A stretch of DNA of 64,000 nucleotides, taken from the NCBI GenBank assembly GCA_964647545.1, contig CAZYHS010000009.1, positions 1-64,000 on the forward strand, written 5' to 3'. Source of the DNA: CAZYHS01 sp964647545. GTDB lineage: Bacteria; UBA10199; GCA-002796325; 1-14-0-20-49-13. Below are positions 50,286 through 58,704 of this stretch, one piece after another (positions within the stretch are counted from its first letter, which is position 1; each line of letters begins with the position of its first letter). The notes under the pieces were generated by a model, which saw nothing but the letters and a program-made list of their open reading frames with translations, had not been told where the DNA came from and ran no database searches. The translations under genes were made by a program, and so were the position numbers.

Positions 50286-51470
50286 ATGATAAGTCGCGTT
50301 GTAAAACTCTATGCTTTTATCTTTGCGTGCCTGTTTGTGGCCTGCAGCGGAGTGGCCTGTTCAGGGCACAAGCAGTTTAGCGACTATCAGCGTGAGTTCT
50401 TAGGACATGTCGCAGTCGGCGAAAAGGTCACTAAGGAAATAGTCATTCAAAATACCAGTCTGACCGAAACTCATCATATTGAGGGGTTGAATTTCGACGC
50501 TGCCAATAATACGGCCGGCCATTTTAGGATCGAAAAAGTAGAGGTCGGCGGGGTGCCGCAAAATCCGCGTGACCGGGATATTACTGTTCCGCCTGCCAGC
50601 ATGGTGCAGATATTTGTCACCTATCAGCCGTTGAACCTTGAAACCACAATATCAAACGCCGGAGGATGGAGCACCGGTCGTGAAGAGCGTTATGTCCCCA
50701 AACAGCCGGAAGAAGATAGTTCGGCGACCAAGGCGATGGGCGACATGCTGACATCTAAAAATGTCGAACTCGACGACGATGCAAAGGCGATCCATCGCGC
50801 CGTGATAGCCGTTGTTTATGATCAGCCGCGCGTCGGTATCCTGCTCGTAGAGGTCGTTGGAACTGCCCAAGAGGGGCCGAACGGTGAAACGACGGCGGTC
50901 GGGAGCGGCGGTGGTTCATGCCCTGAGGGGAGCGGCATTATCTGCTATTCCGGAGGATTTGCTATCGAACTTCCCGATATTATGACCGGAGGCGCGCGTC
51001 AGCTCAAACTTAGCGGCCCGATAGTGTTCGAAAGCAGCGGCAGTAATTTAACTCTTGATATGACGGCTTTCCCGTCGGCTCTCCTTGTTATGAAAGGAAA
51101 CGGACCGGGAGAACCGCTTGAAGGTCAGCCGATCAACGCGATTTCGCTCGTCATAAGCGGAAGCGAGGGCGTCTCGGCTTCGGGGACGTTCGACGGCTCC
51201 AATATTGACGTCAACGGAATTTCATTCAGGATCAGGGTCGTACTGGGCGAGCTTAAAGAGAGCGACGTCAATCCCGGACTTCAGTCCACGGTCGACTTTT
51301 CCGTTAAGGACGTTACGATCAAAACATCCAAGCCTCTCACGAATGGAACAATAACGCTTGTCGCCGAAGCGGTGCTCGATAAAGAACCGTCCGGAAATCC
51401 GGCGTTCGATCAAGTCCTTGGCAATACGCGCGTGGTCGTGACTATGGACGGCAATCTGGAAGTTAAATGA
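50286..51470 (+). CDS. Putative lipoprotein with an N-terminal Ig-like (ASH-type) region
   Basis: This 394-residue protein has a signal peptide ending in a lipobox-like FVAC (C20); C25 is a second candidate. Residues 33-115 look like an Ig-fold of the ASPM-SPD2-hydin group (VGEKVTKEIVIQNTS then PPASMVQIFVTYQP). The second half (about 225-394) is a beta-rich region with repeated GTFDGSN and VVLGELKESD-like turns and resembles a secreted adhesive or lipid-binding domain. A Gly/Ser-rich linker with two Cys (SGGGSC...IIC) joins them. Function is unknown. It runs convergently towards the FHA gene, whose stop codon is next to its own. Confidence 0.7.
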   Translation: MISRVVKLYAFIFACLFVACSGVACSGHKQFSDYQREFLGHVAVGEKVTKEIVIQNTSLTETHHIEGLNFDAANNTAGHFRIEKVEVGGVPQNPRDRDITVPPASMVQIFVTYQPLNLETTISNAGGWSTGREERYVPKQPEEDSSATKAMGDMLTSKNVELDDDAKAIHRAVIAVVYDQPRVGILLVEVVGTAQEGPNGETTAVGSGGGSCPEGSGIICYSGGFAIELPDIMTGGARQLKLSGPIVFESSGSNLTLDMTAFPSALLVMKGNGPGEPLEGQPINAISLVISGSEGVSASGTFDGSNIDVNGISFRIRVVLGELKESDVNPGLQSTVDFSVKDVTIKTSKPLTNGTITLVAEAVLDKEPSGNPAFDQVLGNTRVVVTMDGNLEVK

Positions 51471-52454
51471 TCACTTCAATAGAAGGTTCAACAGGGATAT
51501 CGAGGCGAAGATGAATATCAGCACGCCGATTCCGATAAGTCCCATTTCAACAAACGACAAACTAATACGCTCTTTTGCCGGCTGAGGTAGCGGATAGTCG
51601 TCGGGCGTCTCTTCGGAGAAAGCCTCTTCGAAAGGTTGCGCATCTCCGCTGTGGGTCGGTTCGCCTTCGACAGGACGGGACTCTTCTTCGACTGCTAAAT
51701 TTTCGGCGGCCGGAGGCAGCGTCTGTTTTCTAACGGAATCTTTTATCGCATCGACGGTGACCTCTTTGGGATAGCGGAAGATCATTACGATCGTTCCCAG
51801 CGCTATGCGATCTCCGTCGTGCAAAATCGACTGGTTGACCTTGCTGTTGTTTAAGAACGTGCCGTTCTTGCTGCCGAGGTCTTCTATAAAGAACGCCTCT
51901 CCGCGGCGGCTTATCTTTGCGTGTCTTCGTGAAATGACGTATTCTTTTACTTCAAAGTCGGCCGACTCGTCGCGCCCTATAATAGCTTCGTCAACGTCTG
52001 ATTGAAAAAAGAATTTCTTACCGACGAAACTTCCGTTTTGAACTTCGATGCTCGGGATGCTCTCTTTATCAATTGCCTTTAAGACCTTTTTGAGAAGCTT
52101 AACTTCCAAAATATCGGTGTCGGTTATTTCGTTGAAACTTTGAGCGAGCATCTCGTCTATCTGGTTAAAACTAAGATTGAAATCTTCAATCGAAATGACG
52201 TCTCCGTGCTTTAAGATGTTCTTCTCTTTTGGTTTGACGGGCACGCCGTTGAGAAAAGTTCCGTTTCCGCTCCCTTCATCGATGAGAAAGCAATGTTCAC
52301 CGCTGATGAGGACCCTTGCGTGCTTTCTGGAGACGCTGTTCGAGTTAAGACAAACTTTGTTATCTTCGGAACGGCCTATGGAAACGCCTTCTCTATCGAA
52401 GGTGACGATATCTTTTTTGTCGGAGCCTTTTTCTGTGACGATCAGTTTTGGCAT
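51471..52454 (-). CDS. Double FHA-domain protein with a C-terminal membrane anchor
   Basis: This 327-residue protein has two FHA domains, phosphothreonine-binding modules. FHA1 is at about 24-78 (SIGRSEDNKV, SRKHARV, GSGNGTFLNG) and FHA2 at about 150-212 (IIGRDESADF, SRRHAKI, LGSKNGTFLN). Both keep the GR, SxRH and NGT residues that bind phosphopeptide. An acidic/Pro linker (about 240-290) precedes a C-terminal transmembrane helix (about 300-324). The topology suggests FHA domains in the cytoplasm. It is last in the minus operon, 10 nt after the TPR gene. No Ser/Thr kinase is visible in the window. Confidence 0.88.
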   Translation of the reverse strand: MPKLIVTEKGSDKKDIVTFDREGVSIGRSEDNKVCLNSNSVSRKHARVLISGEHCFLIDEGSGNGTFLNGVPVKPKEKNILKHGDVISIEDFNLSFNQIDEMLAQSFNEITDTDILEVKLLKKVLKAIDKESIPSIEVQNGSFVGKKFFFQSDVDEAIIGRDESADFEVKEYVISRRHAKISRRGEAFFIEDLGSKNGTFLNNSKVNQSILHDGDRIALGTIVMIFRYPKEVTVDAIKDSVRKQTLPPAAENLAVEEESRPVEGEPTHSGDAQPFEEAFSEETPDDYPLPQPAKERISLSFVEMGLIGIGVLIFIFASISLLNLLLK

Positions 52455-52464
52455 ATGGAGATTT

Positions 52465-53706
52465 TTATTCGCAACCGCCGCCGGCCTCGATCATTTTTTG
52501 AGCGGCTGTCGCTTCGGTAGGGAATTGTTTTACTCCAACGGTCATGAACTTGCAAAGTTTTTCTCGGGCCTTGGACTTGGCGCCGGTGTAGTTGTAGAGG
52601 CTTCCGAGATTGTAGAGCGTTCTTGCGTGATTCGGTTCTATGACGAGAGTGTGCTCCCATTGCTTTTGCGCCATTTGTGTGTCGCCCGTCTTAAGATATG
52701 CCAGCCCCAGATTGTAGCTCGCGTCGGCGAAATTAGGATTTATCTGACAGGCACGTTTTAAACTTGTCACCGCGTCGGCGAAGAATTTTTCGGCCTCTTT
52801 TGCGTTCCCTTCCATTTTCTTTTTGTCGCCTATGTTCAAACTGATGGTACCCATTTTATAGTAGGCCACTTCGCTTATCGGGTTTATTCTCACGACCTCC
52901 GCAAATTCCGCGAGAGATTCGTCGAATCTTCCTTCGTTAAAATAGAAAAGCCCTAGCTGCTGATGGGCGGCCGCCGAGTTGGGATCGATCTCGATTGCTT
53001 TGAGAAACGTGTTCTGCGCTTTGTAGGGTTCTTTCATTTCCAGATAGAGGCTACCGAGTTTGAGCCATGTGTCGATGTCGCGCGGGCCGTCTTCAAGGGC
53101 CAGCCTATAGCGAATTACCGCGTGCTCATAATCGCCGACCTCCCAATAGAGCTTTGCAAGTTCGGTGTGGACAAGTTTCAAGTTGGGGTTGAGCTCCGTG
53201 GCTTTTTTAAATTCGCTTTCGGCAAATTTAATGTAGCTCTTTGCCGGATTTTGTCTGGTTTTTTCAAGGTAACAGAGGCCGAGATTGTAATAGGCGTCGG
53301 CGTTTGTCGGCTGGTATTTCAGGGACTTCTTAATGAACTTGATCGCTTCGTCAGGTTTTTTTTCGGCAAGAAGTACCGCCCCCATGTGATTGTACGGGCT
53401 GCCGTAGTGTTTGTCTATGTCGATCGCCCTTTGAAAAAAGGCCTTCGCCTCCGTCAGCTGTCCTCTCATTTTATAGATTATTCCGAGGTTGTTGAAAGCC
53501 TCGGCGTATTCCGGCGAAAGTTCGGCGGCGGTCTTAAGTTCGAACTCCGCGCGTTCGAGATCTCCGGAGTTAAGATAGGCTATCCCCTGATTGTTGTGAT
53601 AGACGGCCCGCGGGCTTTGCTGGATCTTTTTCTTCTTCGCTTCCGCTTGCGGAGCAAAGAACATTATCACGGCCATTATTAAAAGTAGCTTTTTCATATT
53701 TTTCAT
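52465..53706 (-). CDS. Exported TPR-repeat protein
   Basis: This protein has 413 residues from the ATG at 53706, which overlaps the upstream stop codon (ATGA). A signal peptide ends near AEA (about residue 23) and is followed by at least nine TPR repeats, most with the consensus A-x-N-L-G-x-x-Y-x-x-x-G-x-x-x-x-A. A TPR superhelix usually scaffolds a complex. The tail (MIEAGGGCE) has a lone Cys. A start seven residues earlier or later is possible, as no strong ribosome binding site is seen. It lies between an exported protein and the FHA protein, consistent with one envelope complex. Confidence 0.85.
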   Translation of the reverse strand: MKNMKKLLLIMAVIMFFAPQAEAKKKKIQQSPRAVYHNNQGIAYLNSGDLERAEFELKTAAELSPEYAEAFNNLGIIYKMRGQLTEAKAFFQRAIDIDKHYGSPYNHMGAVLLAEKKPDEAIKFIKKSLKYQPTNADAYYNLGLCYLEKTRQNPAKSYIKFAESEFKKATELNPNLKLVHTELAKLYWEVGDYEHAVIRYRLALEDGPRDIDTWLKLGSLYLEMKEPYKAQNTFLKAIEIDPNSAAAHQQLGLFYFNEGRFDESLAEFAEVVRINPISEVAYYKMGTISLNIGDKKKMEGNAKEAEKFFADAVTSLKRACQINPNFADASYNLGLAYLKTGDTQMAQKQWEHTLVIEPNHARTLYNLGSLYNYTGAKSKAREKLCKFMTVGVKQFPTEATAAQKMIEAGGGCE

Positions 53707-54764
53707 TGAAGGCATTTGTTGATTTCAAGAGCTTTGTTTCTTGCCTTAGCGGCTTCGCGCTTGTTTTTCATCTTGTCGTAAATATCTGCAAGGTGCCACC
53801 ATGTGATGGCGTCTTCGGGAACTTGCACGACAGCCATCGACAGCTTGGAGGCCGCGTCGCCGTAACGTCCGCTGCCGGCCGCTTCGAGCCCCGCGATAAA
53901 ATAGGCCTGTCCTATGAGAAAGCGGTTCGTAAACTGAAATTCTTCCTCACGCGCCTTGATAACGTAGGCCCTGACGCGCTGGGCGATAGGGAGCCTTTTT
54001 GAGAAACGGCGCATCAGGCCGATCTCGTTTTCGGCCTGTTGAAAATAGGCGGAATAGGGGAGCCTGTTCTGTTTGTTGTACATAGCTAGAAAGCTGTACA
54101 TGTCTATCAGTCCTTCGTAGGAGCGCATGTAGTTGATGTCGGCTTTTTTGGCTTCATCGAAGAAGGTCTTTGCAATGTCCATTTGCTTGGGCTCGAACGA
54201 CCAGTAAATTTCAAGTCCCCGAACATAGCTTTCGTAGGCTTTCATCACGCTGGTTTCGGCCTTCGTCGCGTTGAATGCTTCGCGATTGAATTTTGGCCCT
54301 GTTATCGCAAGTATCTGTTCGGCCGTTGTGGCCAGCGCGTCAAAGAACTGTCTGTTGTTCGGGAAAGGGACATCCAGCTGAAATTGTTTGATGAGCGTCC
54401 CTTTTCGGTTGAGCTGCACAAATATTCTGAGGTTCTGTCCCACGTGCTGAAACATGCCCCCCACCGTATAGGCCGGATTCACCGCCTTTGACGATACCCG
54501 AGCCGCCGGTCCGAATATCGCGTAGCTCTCCTCCGAAGCGTTCATGAGCAGGGAGATGTAAAGAGGTATTCCTTGAGAGAGCCATGAATCTCCCGGCTTT
54601 TTTGTGAAATCGTCGAAGCTTAAAAGTACGGTGTAGTTTCTGTCGGATGGAATGAGATCGGCCTCGAATCTGGCCATAAAATTATTCCAGTCGATGCAGT
54701 CGGAGGCGCGCGCCGACGCCGATAAAAGAAGCGCCATAGCGCATATGATCATCTTAAGTTTCAT
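53703..54764 (-). CDS. Exported protein with TPR-like C-terminal half
   Basis: This 353-residue protein has a signal peptide cleaved near ARA (about residue 20). The first half contains beta-like segments and the phrase VGGMFQHVGQNLRIFVQLNRKG, similar to periplasmic proteins with a YajG/FlgO-like domain. The second half is helical, with short TPR-like repeats (WWHLADIYDKMKNKREAAKARNKALEIN). A minus-strand sigma-70 promoter (54773-54800) would start only 2-3 nt before the ATG; if so, the message is almost leaderless, or the start is the ATG at 54752. It heads the operon with the TPR and FHA genes. Confidence 0.7.
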   Translation of the reverse strand: MKLKMIICAMALLLSASARASDCIDWNNFMARFEADLIPSDRNYTVLLSFDDFTKKPGDSWLSQGIPLYISLLMNASEESYAIFGPAARVSSKAVNPAYTVGGMFQHVGQNLRIFVQLNRKGTLIKQFQLDVPFPNNRQFFDALATTAEQILAITGPKFNREAFNATKAETSVMKAYESYVRGLEIYWSFEPKQMDIAKTFFDEAKKADINYMRSYEGLIDMYSFLAMYNKQNRLPYSAYFQQAENEIGLMRRFSKRLPIAQRVRAYVIKAREEEFQFTNRFLIGQAYFIAGLEAAGSGRYGDAASKLSMAVVQVPEDAITWWHLADIYDKMKNKREAAKARNKALEINKCLQ

Positions 54765-54772
54765 GGGCGAAA

Positions 54773-54800
54773 AATATACACTAAAAGTCCAATAGTTCAA
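54773..54800 (-). promoter_or_regulatory. Minus-strand promoter of the TPR/FHA operon
   Basis: Read on the minus strand, TTGAAC is followed after 16 nt by TATATT. The calculated start is near 54766, directly in front of the ATG at 54764. Confidence 0.5.
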
Positions 54801-54807
54801 TTAACTT

Positions 54808-54834
54808 TTGACATGTTGGCCCCTCTTTGTTAAT
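54808..54834 (+). promoter_or_regulatory. Promoter of the yfgM-bamB pair
   Basis: A perfect -35 TTGACA (54808-54813) is followed by GTTAAT (54829-54834) after 15 nt, or TAATCG after 17 nt. It overlaps the region of the divergent minus-strand promoter, so the two operons share an 84-nt control region. Confidence 0.4.
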
Positions 54835-54847
54835 CGCTTCGACCATT

Positions 54848-55528
54848 ATGAGCACATATAAAAGACTCCCAAGGGACAAAAAAAGCAGCAGGCCTGTTCA
54901 TGTGGCGACATTTCTCGACCACACTTATCACTGGCTTGAAAACAACTGGCGGATAGTTCTTTCAGGCGTAGTTGTGATACTTGTGATCACGGCGTCGTCT
55001 TTGGCGTTGAAATTTTATTTAGGCGACCGCGACGATGCGGCCAAGGCCCTCTACTTTGAGGCCACGAAGGCGGCCCCCGAAAGCGAAGAGGCTCTCTCCA
55101 AGCTCGGCGAGGTCATTGTCAAATATCCCAAGTCGGGTGTTGCCGATGTTTCCAGAATTAAACTCTCGAAACTCTATTCGGCCAAGGGCGATTTTGTAAA
55201 GGCCGAGGAGGTGTTGACTCCGGCCACAAGATCATCGAGCGAAATATTAAGAACGCTTGCCATGAACAATCTGGCCGAGCTTAAACTTGGCAGCGGAAAA
55301 CCGGCCGAAGCCGGCGATATTTACGCCAGATCGGCAGCCGACTCAAAAAATCCTATGCGCGGCTCGAGCTATTTTAACGCCGCTCTGTCGTACAAAGAGG
55401 CCGGAAAGATTGACGAGGCAAAGAAGATCTTGGAAGAACTTTCAAAGGAAGGGACAGATTATTCAACGCCTGAGTTGGCCGAGAAGAGCAGGCAGATGCT
55501 GCTTTTCATGGCTTCCAGCGGCAAGTAA
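54848..55528 (+). CDS. YfgM-like SecYEG-associated TPR protein
   Basis: This 226-residue protein has a short cytoplasmic N-terminus, one transmembrane helix (about 36-56) and a periplasmic TPR-like domain (about 65-220). The architecture fits E. coli YfgM, an ancillary SecYEG subunit that works with PpiD and chaperones. As in E. coli, the next gene is bamB. I used the ATG at 54848 because MSTYKRLPRDKK fits cytoplasmic tails; the frame extends seven residues upstream. The identification rests on architecture and order. Confidence 0.7.
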   Translation: MSTYKRLPRDKKSSRPVHVATFLDHTYHWLENNWRIVLSGVVVILVITASSLALKFYLGDRDDAAKALYFEATKAAPESEEALSKLGEVIVKYPKSGVADVSRIKLSKLYSAKGDFVKAEEVLTPATRSSSEILRTLAMNNLAELKLGSGKPAEAGDIYARSAADSKNPMRGSSYFNAALSYKEAGKIDEAKKILEELSKEGTDYSTPELAEKSRQMLLFMASSGK

Positions 55529-55534
55529 ATTCTT

Positions 55535-56653
55535 ATGAAAATCAAAAGAATTATCGCGGCGGCTTTATTCGCGGCCGTTGCTTTTTTCGCGGCGGGGGTC
55601 GGCTCTTCGGAGGCTTCGGATGGTCTGAACGAACCTCTGACGCTCAAGTGGGTCACTCAGCTTAAAAAAGAAAAGATCATAACCCGCAAGCCCTATCAGT
55701 TCGCATCGCCGATCCTTGACGGCGAAAATCTTTATGTCGGCGTCGCGCGCGGAAGATTCTATTCGATCGAAACAAAGAAGGGGCGCAAGAACTGGGAGGT
55801 CGAACTTGAAGGGGGCGTTTATGCCGACGCCGCATTTGATGACGAAAATATCTACGTCGCCGATCGCAAAGGCGTTGTCTATTCGATCGCAAAAAAAGAC
55901 GGAAAGATAAACTGGAAGACCGAATCGGGAGGCGAAGTGTCGGCTACCCCGATGCTGCACGGAGAAAACGTACTCGTCGTTACGACGCTTCGGCAGCTTG
56001 TCGCTCTTGACAAGGCGAGCGGCGCGTTGAAATGGGTCACGACCAAATCTGGGACCCAGCCTCAGATGACCATTAAGGAATCGTCAACGCCGGTCATTTA
56101 CAACGGGAAAATTTATCTCGGCTATTCCGACGGTTCGGTCAGCTGTTTGGATCCGTCCGACGGCGCGGTGATCTGGTCGCGTGACGTAGCCAACAAAAGC
56201 GCCCGTTTTACCGACATGGATTCGTCACCGTTGTTTGTTAACGGCGTGATGGTCATTTCGGGGGCGGACGGCAACACCTACGCGCTCGATCCTAACGACG
56301 GCTCGAAGGTATGGACCGTCGCTCATGGCGGCGCAAACGACGTTGTGACCGACGGCAAATTTCTTTTCGTGGCCGGAGGCGGTTACGTCGCTGCGGTCGA
56401 TCCGGGGAGCGGCGGAATAATTTGGGAGCAGCAGTTCAAGGATTCTGCCGAGCTTTCAACTCCGTCAGTCGGTAACGGTTTTCTGGTGGTTTTCGGCACC
56501 GAAGGCCACATGTATACGCTCGACAGCCTTAGCGGAAAGGTCAAGAGCAAGCGCTATCTCGGAAAAGGGACCTTCGGTCGGGGGACGGTTTACGACAAGA
56601 GACTTTTCGTGCTCACGAATTCGTCGAGACTTTTTTATTTCCAAGGCAAGTGA
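55535..56653 (+). CDS. bamB: BamB-like outer membrane assembly beta-propeller
   Basis: This protein has 372 residues. A signal peptide (about 1-27) is followed by seven or eight PQQ-type repeats with blades such as YSIETKKGRKNWEVE, VALDKASGALKWVT and CLDPSDGAVIWSRD. BamB supports the BamA complex that folds outer-membrane proteins. E. coli BamB is a lipoprotein, but here no lipobox Cys is found, so the protein would be a soluble periplasmic factor. The gene follows the YfgM-like gene by 6 nt, the order seen in E. coli. PQQ-dependent dehydrogenase is unlikely because of the short length. Confidence 0.8.
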   Translation: MKIKRIIAAALFAAVAFFAAGVGSSEASDGLNEPLTLKWVTQLKKEKIITRKPYQFASPILDGENLYVGVARGRFYSIETKKGRKNWEVELEGGVYADAAFDDENIYVADRKGVVYSIAKKDGKINWKTESGGEVSATPMLHGENVLVVTTLRQLVALDKASGALKWVTTKSGTQPQMTIKESSTPVIYNGKIYLGYSDGSVSCLDPSDGAVIWSRDVANKSARFTDMDSSPLFVNGVMVISGADGNTYALDPNDGSKVWTVAHGGANDVVTDGKFLFVAGGGYVAAVDPGSGGIIWEQQFKDSAELSTPSVGNGFLVVFGTEGHMYTLDSLSGKVKSKRYLGKGTFGRGTVYDKRLFVLTNSSRLFYFQGK

Positions 56654-56690
56654 AGCGTTTAGTTTCGCCTCACGTTCAATCATCCGATAA

Positions 56691-57845
56691 TCATCCAAAA
56701 GGGGAGATTTTTCTCAGCCGTTCGATTATGGCGGGGAGCTTTTCGACGACCAAATCAACATCTTCCTGATTGTTATAGATGGAAAGTGAAAAACGGATAG
56801 AGCCGTGCGCCCGTGTGAACGGAATCTTCATCGCTCTTAGCACATGTGACGGCTCGAGCGAGCCGGAGGTGCAAGCCGAACCGCTTGACGCGCAGATTCC
56901 TTCTTCATTCAAAAGCAGGAGAATCGCCTCGCCCTCGATGTTTTCAAAGCCGATGTTGGTCGTGTTCGGGAGCCTGTGATCTTTATCGCCGTGGATTTTT
57001 GCGGCCGGGATCTTTGCCAGCAAACCATTTTCAAGCCGATCGCGCAATTCTTTAACCCGCGTGTTCTCTTCGGTCATGTTGGCAAGAGCCAGTTCGCAAG
57101 CTTTGCCTAGAGCGACTATGCCCGGGGTGTTTTCCGTTCCGCCGCGGCGCGAATGCTCCTGATGTCCGCCGATGATGAGAGGTTCGAGTTTGGTTCCCCG
57201 TTTGACGTAGAGAAAACCGGTCCCTTTCGGCGCGTGCAGTTTATGGCCCGATACCGATAAAAAATCGACGTCACATTTTGAAACGTCGATCGGAATTTTT
57301 CCGACCGCCTGCACGGCGTCTGTGTGAAAAAGAACGTTCCTCTTACGGCAAATTTTCACGATATCTTCGATCGGAAAAATTACACCTGTTTCGTTGTTGG
57401 CCCACATGACCGAAACGATCGCGGTGTCGGGTCTGATCGCCGCTTCAAGCTCGGCCATTTCAAGCCGGCCGCTTTCATCCACGCCGACCTCGGTCACCTC
57501 AAAGCCGCGTTTGGCAAGCGTTTGGCACAAAACTCTTACCGCCGGATGCTCGACCGCGGTCGTGACGATGTGACGTTTTGCCGGCTGTGAAAGAAGGGCC
57601 GACATGATCGCCGTGTTGTCTCCCTCCGTTCCGCCGGAGTTGAAGATGATCTCCGACGAACGTTTTGCGCCGATAAGTTTCGCGCATTTTTCGCGAGCTT
57701 CATCGATGAATTTCGAGACCTGCCCGCCGAAGCTGTGCATGCTGGAAGGATTCCCCCACATTTCGGTGAGGAAAGGTTCCATTGCGTTGAGAACTTCCGG
57801 TGCAGGTTTTGTAGTCGCGTTGTTATCGAGGTATGCGTATTTCAT
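56691..57845 (-). CDS. nifS: Cysteine desulfurase NifS/IscS
   Basis: This PLP enzyme of 384 residues removes sulfur from cysteine for Fe-S cluster assembly. H100, D176 and the PLP lysine K202 (SVSGHK) are present. The catalytic cysteine is C325, within SSGSACTSGSLEPSHVL. It is a class I desulfurase of the NifS/IscS type, as the active-site loop is long. The ATG overlaps the nifU stop codon (ATGA). The frame extends 32 residues upstream, but that part overlaps nifU. Bases 56654-56690 form the convergent end with bamB, with no clear terminator. Confidence 0.94.
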   Translation of the reverse strand: MKYAYLDNNATTKPAPEVLNAMEPFLTEMWGNPSSMHSFGGQVSKFIDEAREKCAKLIGAKRSSEIIFNSGGTEGDNTAIMSALLSQPAKRHIVTTAVEHPAVRVLCQTLAKRGFEVTEVGVDESGRLEMAELEAAIRPDTAIVSVMWANNETGVIFPIEDIVKICRKRNVLFHTDAVQAVGKIPIDVSKCDVDFLSVSGHKLHAPKGTGFLYVKRGTKLEPLIIGGHQEHSRRGGTENTPGIVALGKACELALANMTEENTRVKELRDRLENGLLAKIPAAKIHGDKDHRLPNTTNIGFENIEGEAILLLLNEEGICASSGSACTSGSLEPSHVLRAMKIPFTRAHGSIRFSLSIYNNQEDVDLVVEKLPAIIERLRKISPFG

Positions 57846-58693
57846 ACGGCCTTCACTTTCAGTTTTGGCGATAGATTTTCTTTTATTTTCTTTTCGATGA
57901 AATCTTTCATTGTCGAGGCGGCTCCAATGCAACCTTGGCACGCCCCCTTTAAACGGAGAGATACCGTGTTGTCGGAAAAATCGACCAGCTCTAGGTCTCC
58001 GCCGTCGCGTTGAAGCGTCGGTCTGATTCTTTCTGCGATGAACGCATCAATGCGTCTGATCTTTTCGATGTTTGTGAACGAGTCGAATTCGGTCGGCTTT
58101 GTCTCTTTTTCGGCCTCAATTTCAGCCTCTTCAAAGACCTTTTTGATGAGCTCTCTGATGTCATCGTGGCATTTGCCGCAGGCGCCGCCGGCCTTTGTGT
58201 AGTTGGTAACATCTTCGACGGTTGCGAGATGATTGACCTTGATGGCTTCGCGGATTTCGTGTTCGGTCACACCGAAGCACTGGCAGACGATCTTTCCTTC
58301 GAGCATTTTTTTCTGTTCGGGTTTGACGCCGCGATAGTAGGCGATCGCCGCTTCGAGGGCTTCGCGCCCCATGACGGAACAGTGCATTTTTGCTTCGGGC
58401 AGCCCGCCAAGGTAGTCGGCGATGTCCTTGTTCGTGATTTTTTCGGCCTCTTCGAGCGTCATGTTCTTAATGATCTCGGTGAGGGCGGAGCTTGACGCGA
58501 TGGCCGAAGCGCACCCGAAGGTTTTGAACTTTACATCTTTGATGCGTTTGTTTTCGTCGAGCTTGAATGTCAGCTTTAAAGCGTCGCCGCAGGCCATTGA
58601 GCCGACCTCTCCGACGCCGTCGGGGTTTTCAACTTCGCCGACGTTTCTCGGGTTTAAAAAATGGTCTTTAACTTTTTCGGTATAATCCCACAT
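57842..58693 (-). CDS. nifU: NifU, three-domain Fe-S cluster scaffold
   Basis: This protein has 283 residues in three domains. The first is an IscU-like scaffold with C35, D37, C61 and C105. Next is a BFD-like [2Fe-2S] domain with C137, C139, C172 and C175 (CQCFGVTEHEIREAI). Last is a C-terminal Nfu domain with C252 and C255 (CQGC). This form is typical of nitrogenase and also of anaerobes and Epsilonproteobacteria that have it as their main system. No nitrogenase genes are seen here, so a housekeeping role is likely. AAGGAGAG lies before the ATG, 12 nt after the merR stop. Confidence 0.94.
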   Translation of the reverse strand: MWDYTEKVKDHFLNPRNVGEVENPDGVGEVGSMACGDALKLTFKLDENKRIKDVKFKTFGCASAIASSSALTEIIKNMTLEEAEKITNKDIADYLGGLPEAKMHCSVMGREALEAAIAYYRGVKPEQKKMLEGKIVCQCFGVTEHEIREAIKVNHLATVEDVTNYTKAGGACGKCHDDIRELIKKVFEEAEIEAEKETKPTEFDSFTNIEKIRRIDAFIAERIRPTLQRDGGDLELVDFSDNTVSLRLKGACQGCIGAASTMKDFIEKKIKENLSPKLKVKAV

Positions 58694-58704
58694 AAAAACT
58701 CTCC

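Noticed and set aside
53704..53715. First ATG (53715) as start of the TPR gene
   Set aside because: ATG at 53706 overlaps the upstream stop codon (ATGA), which is the usual coupling; no ribosome binding site favours the earlier one.
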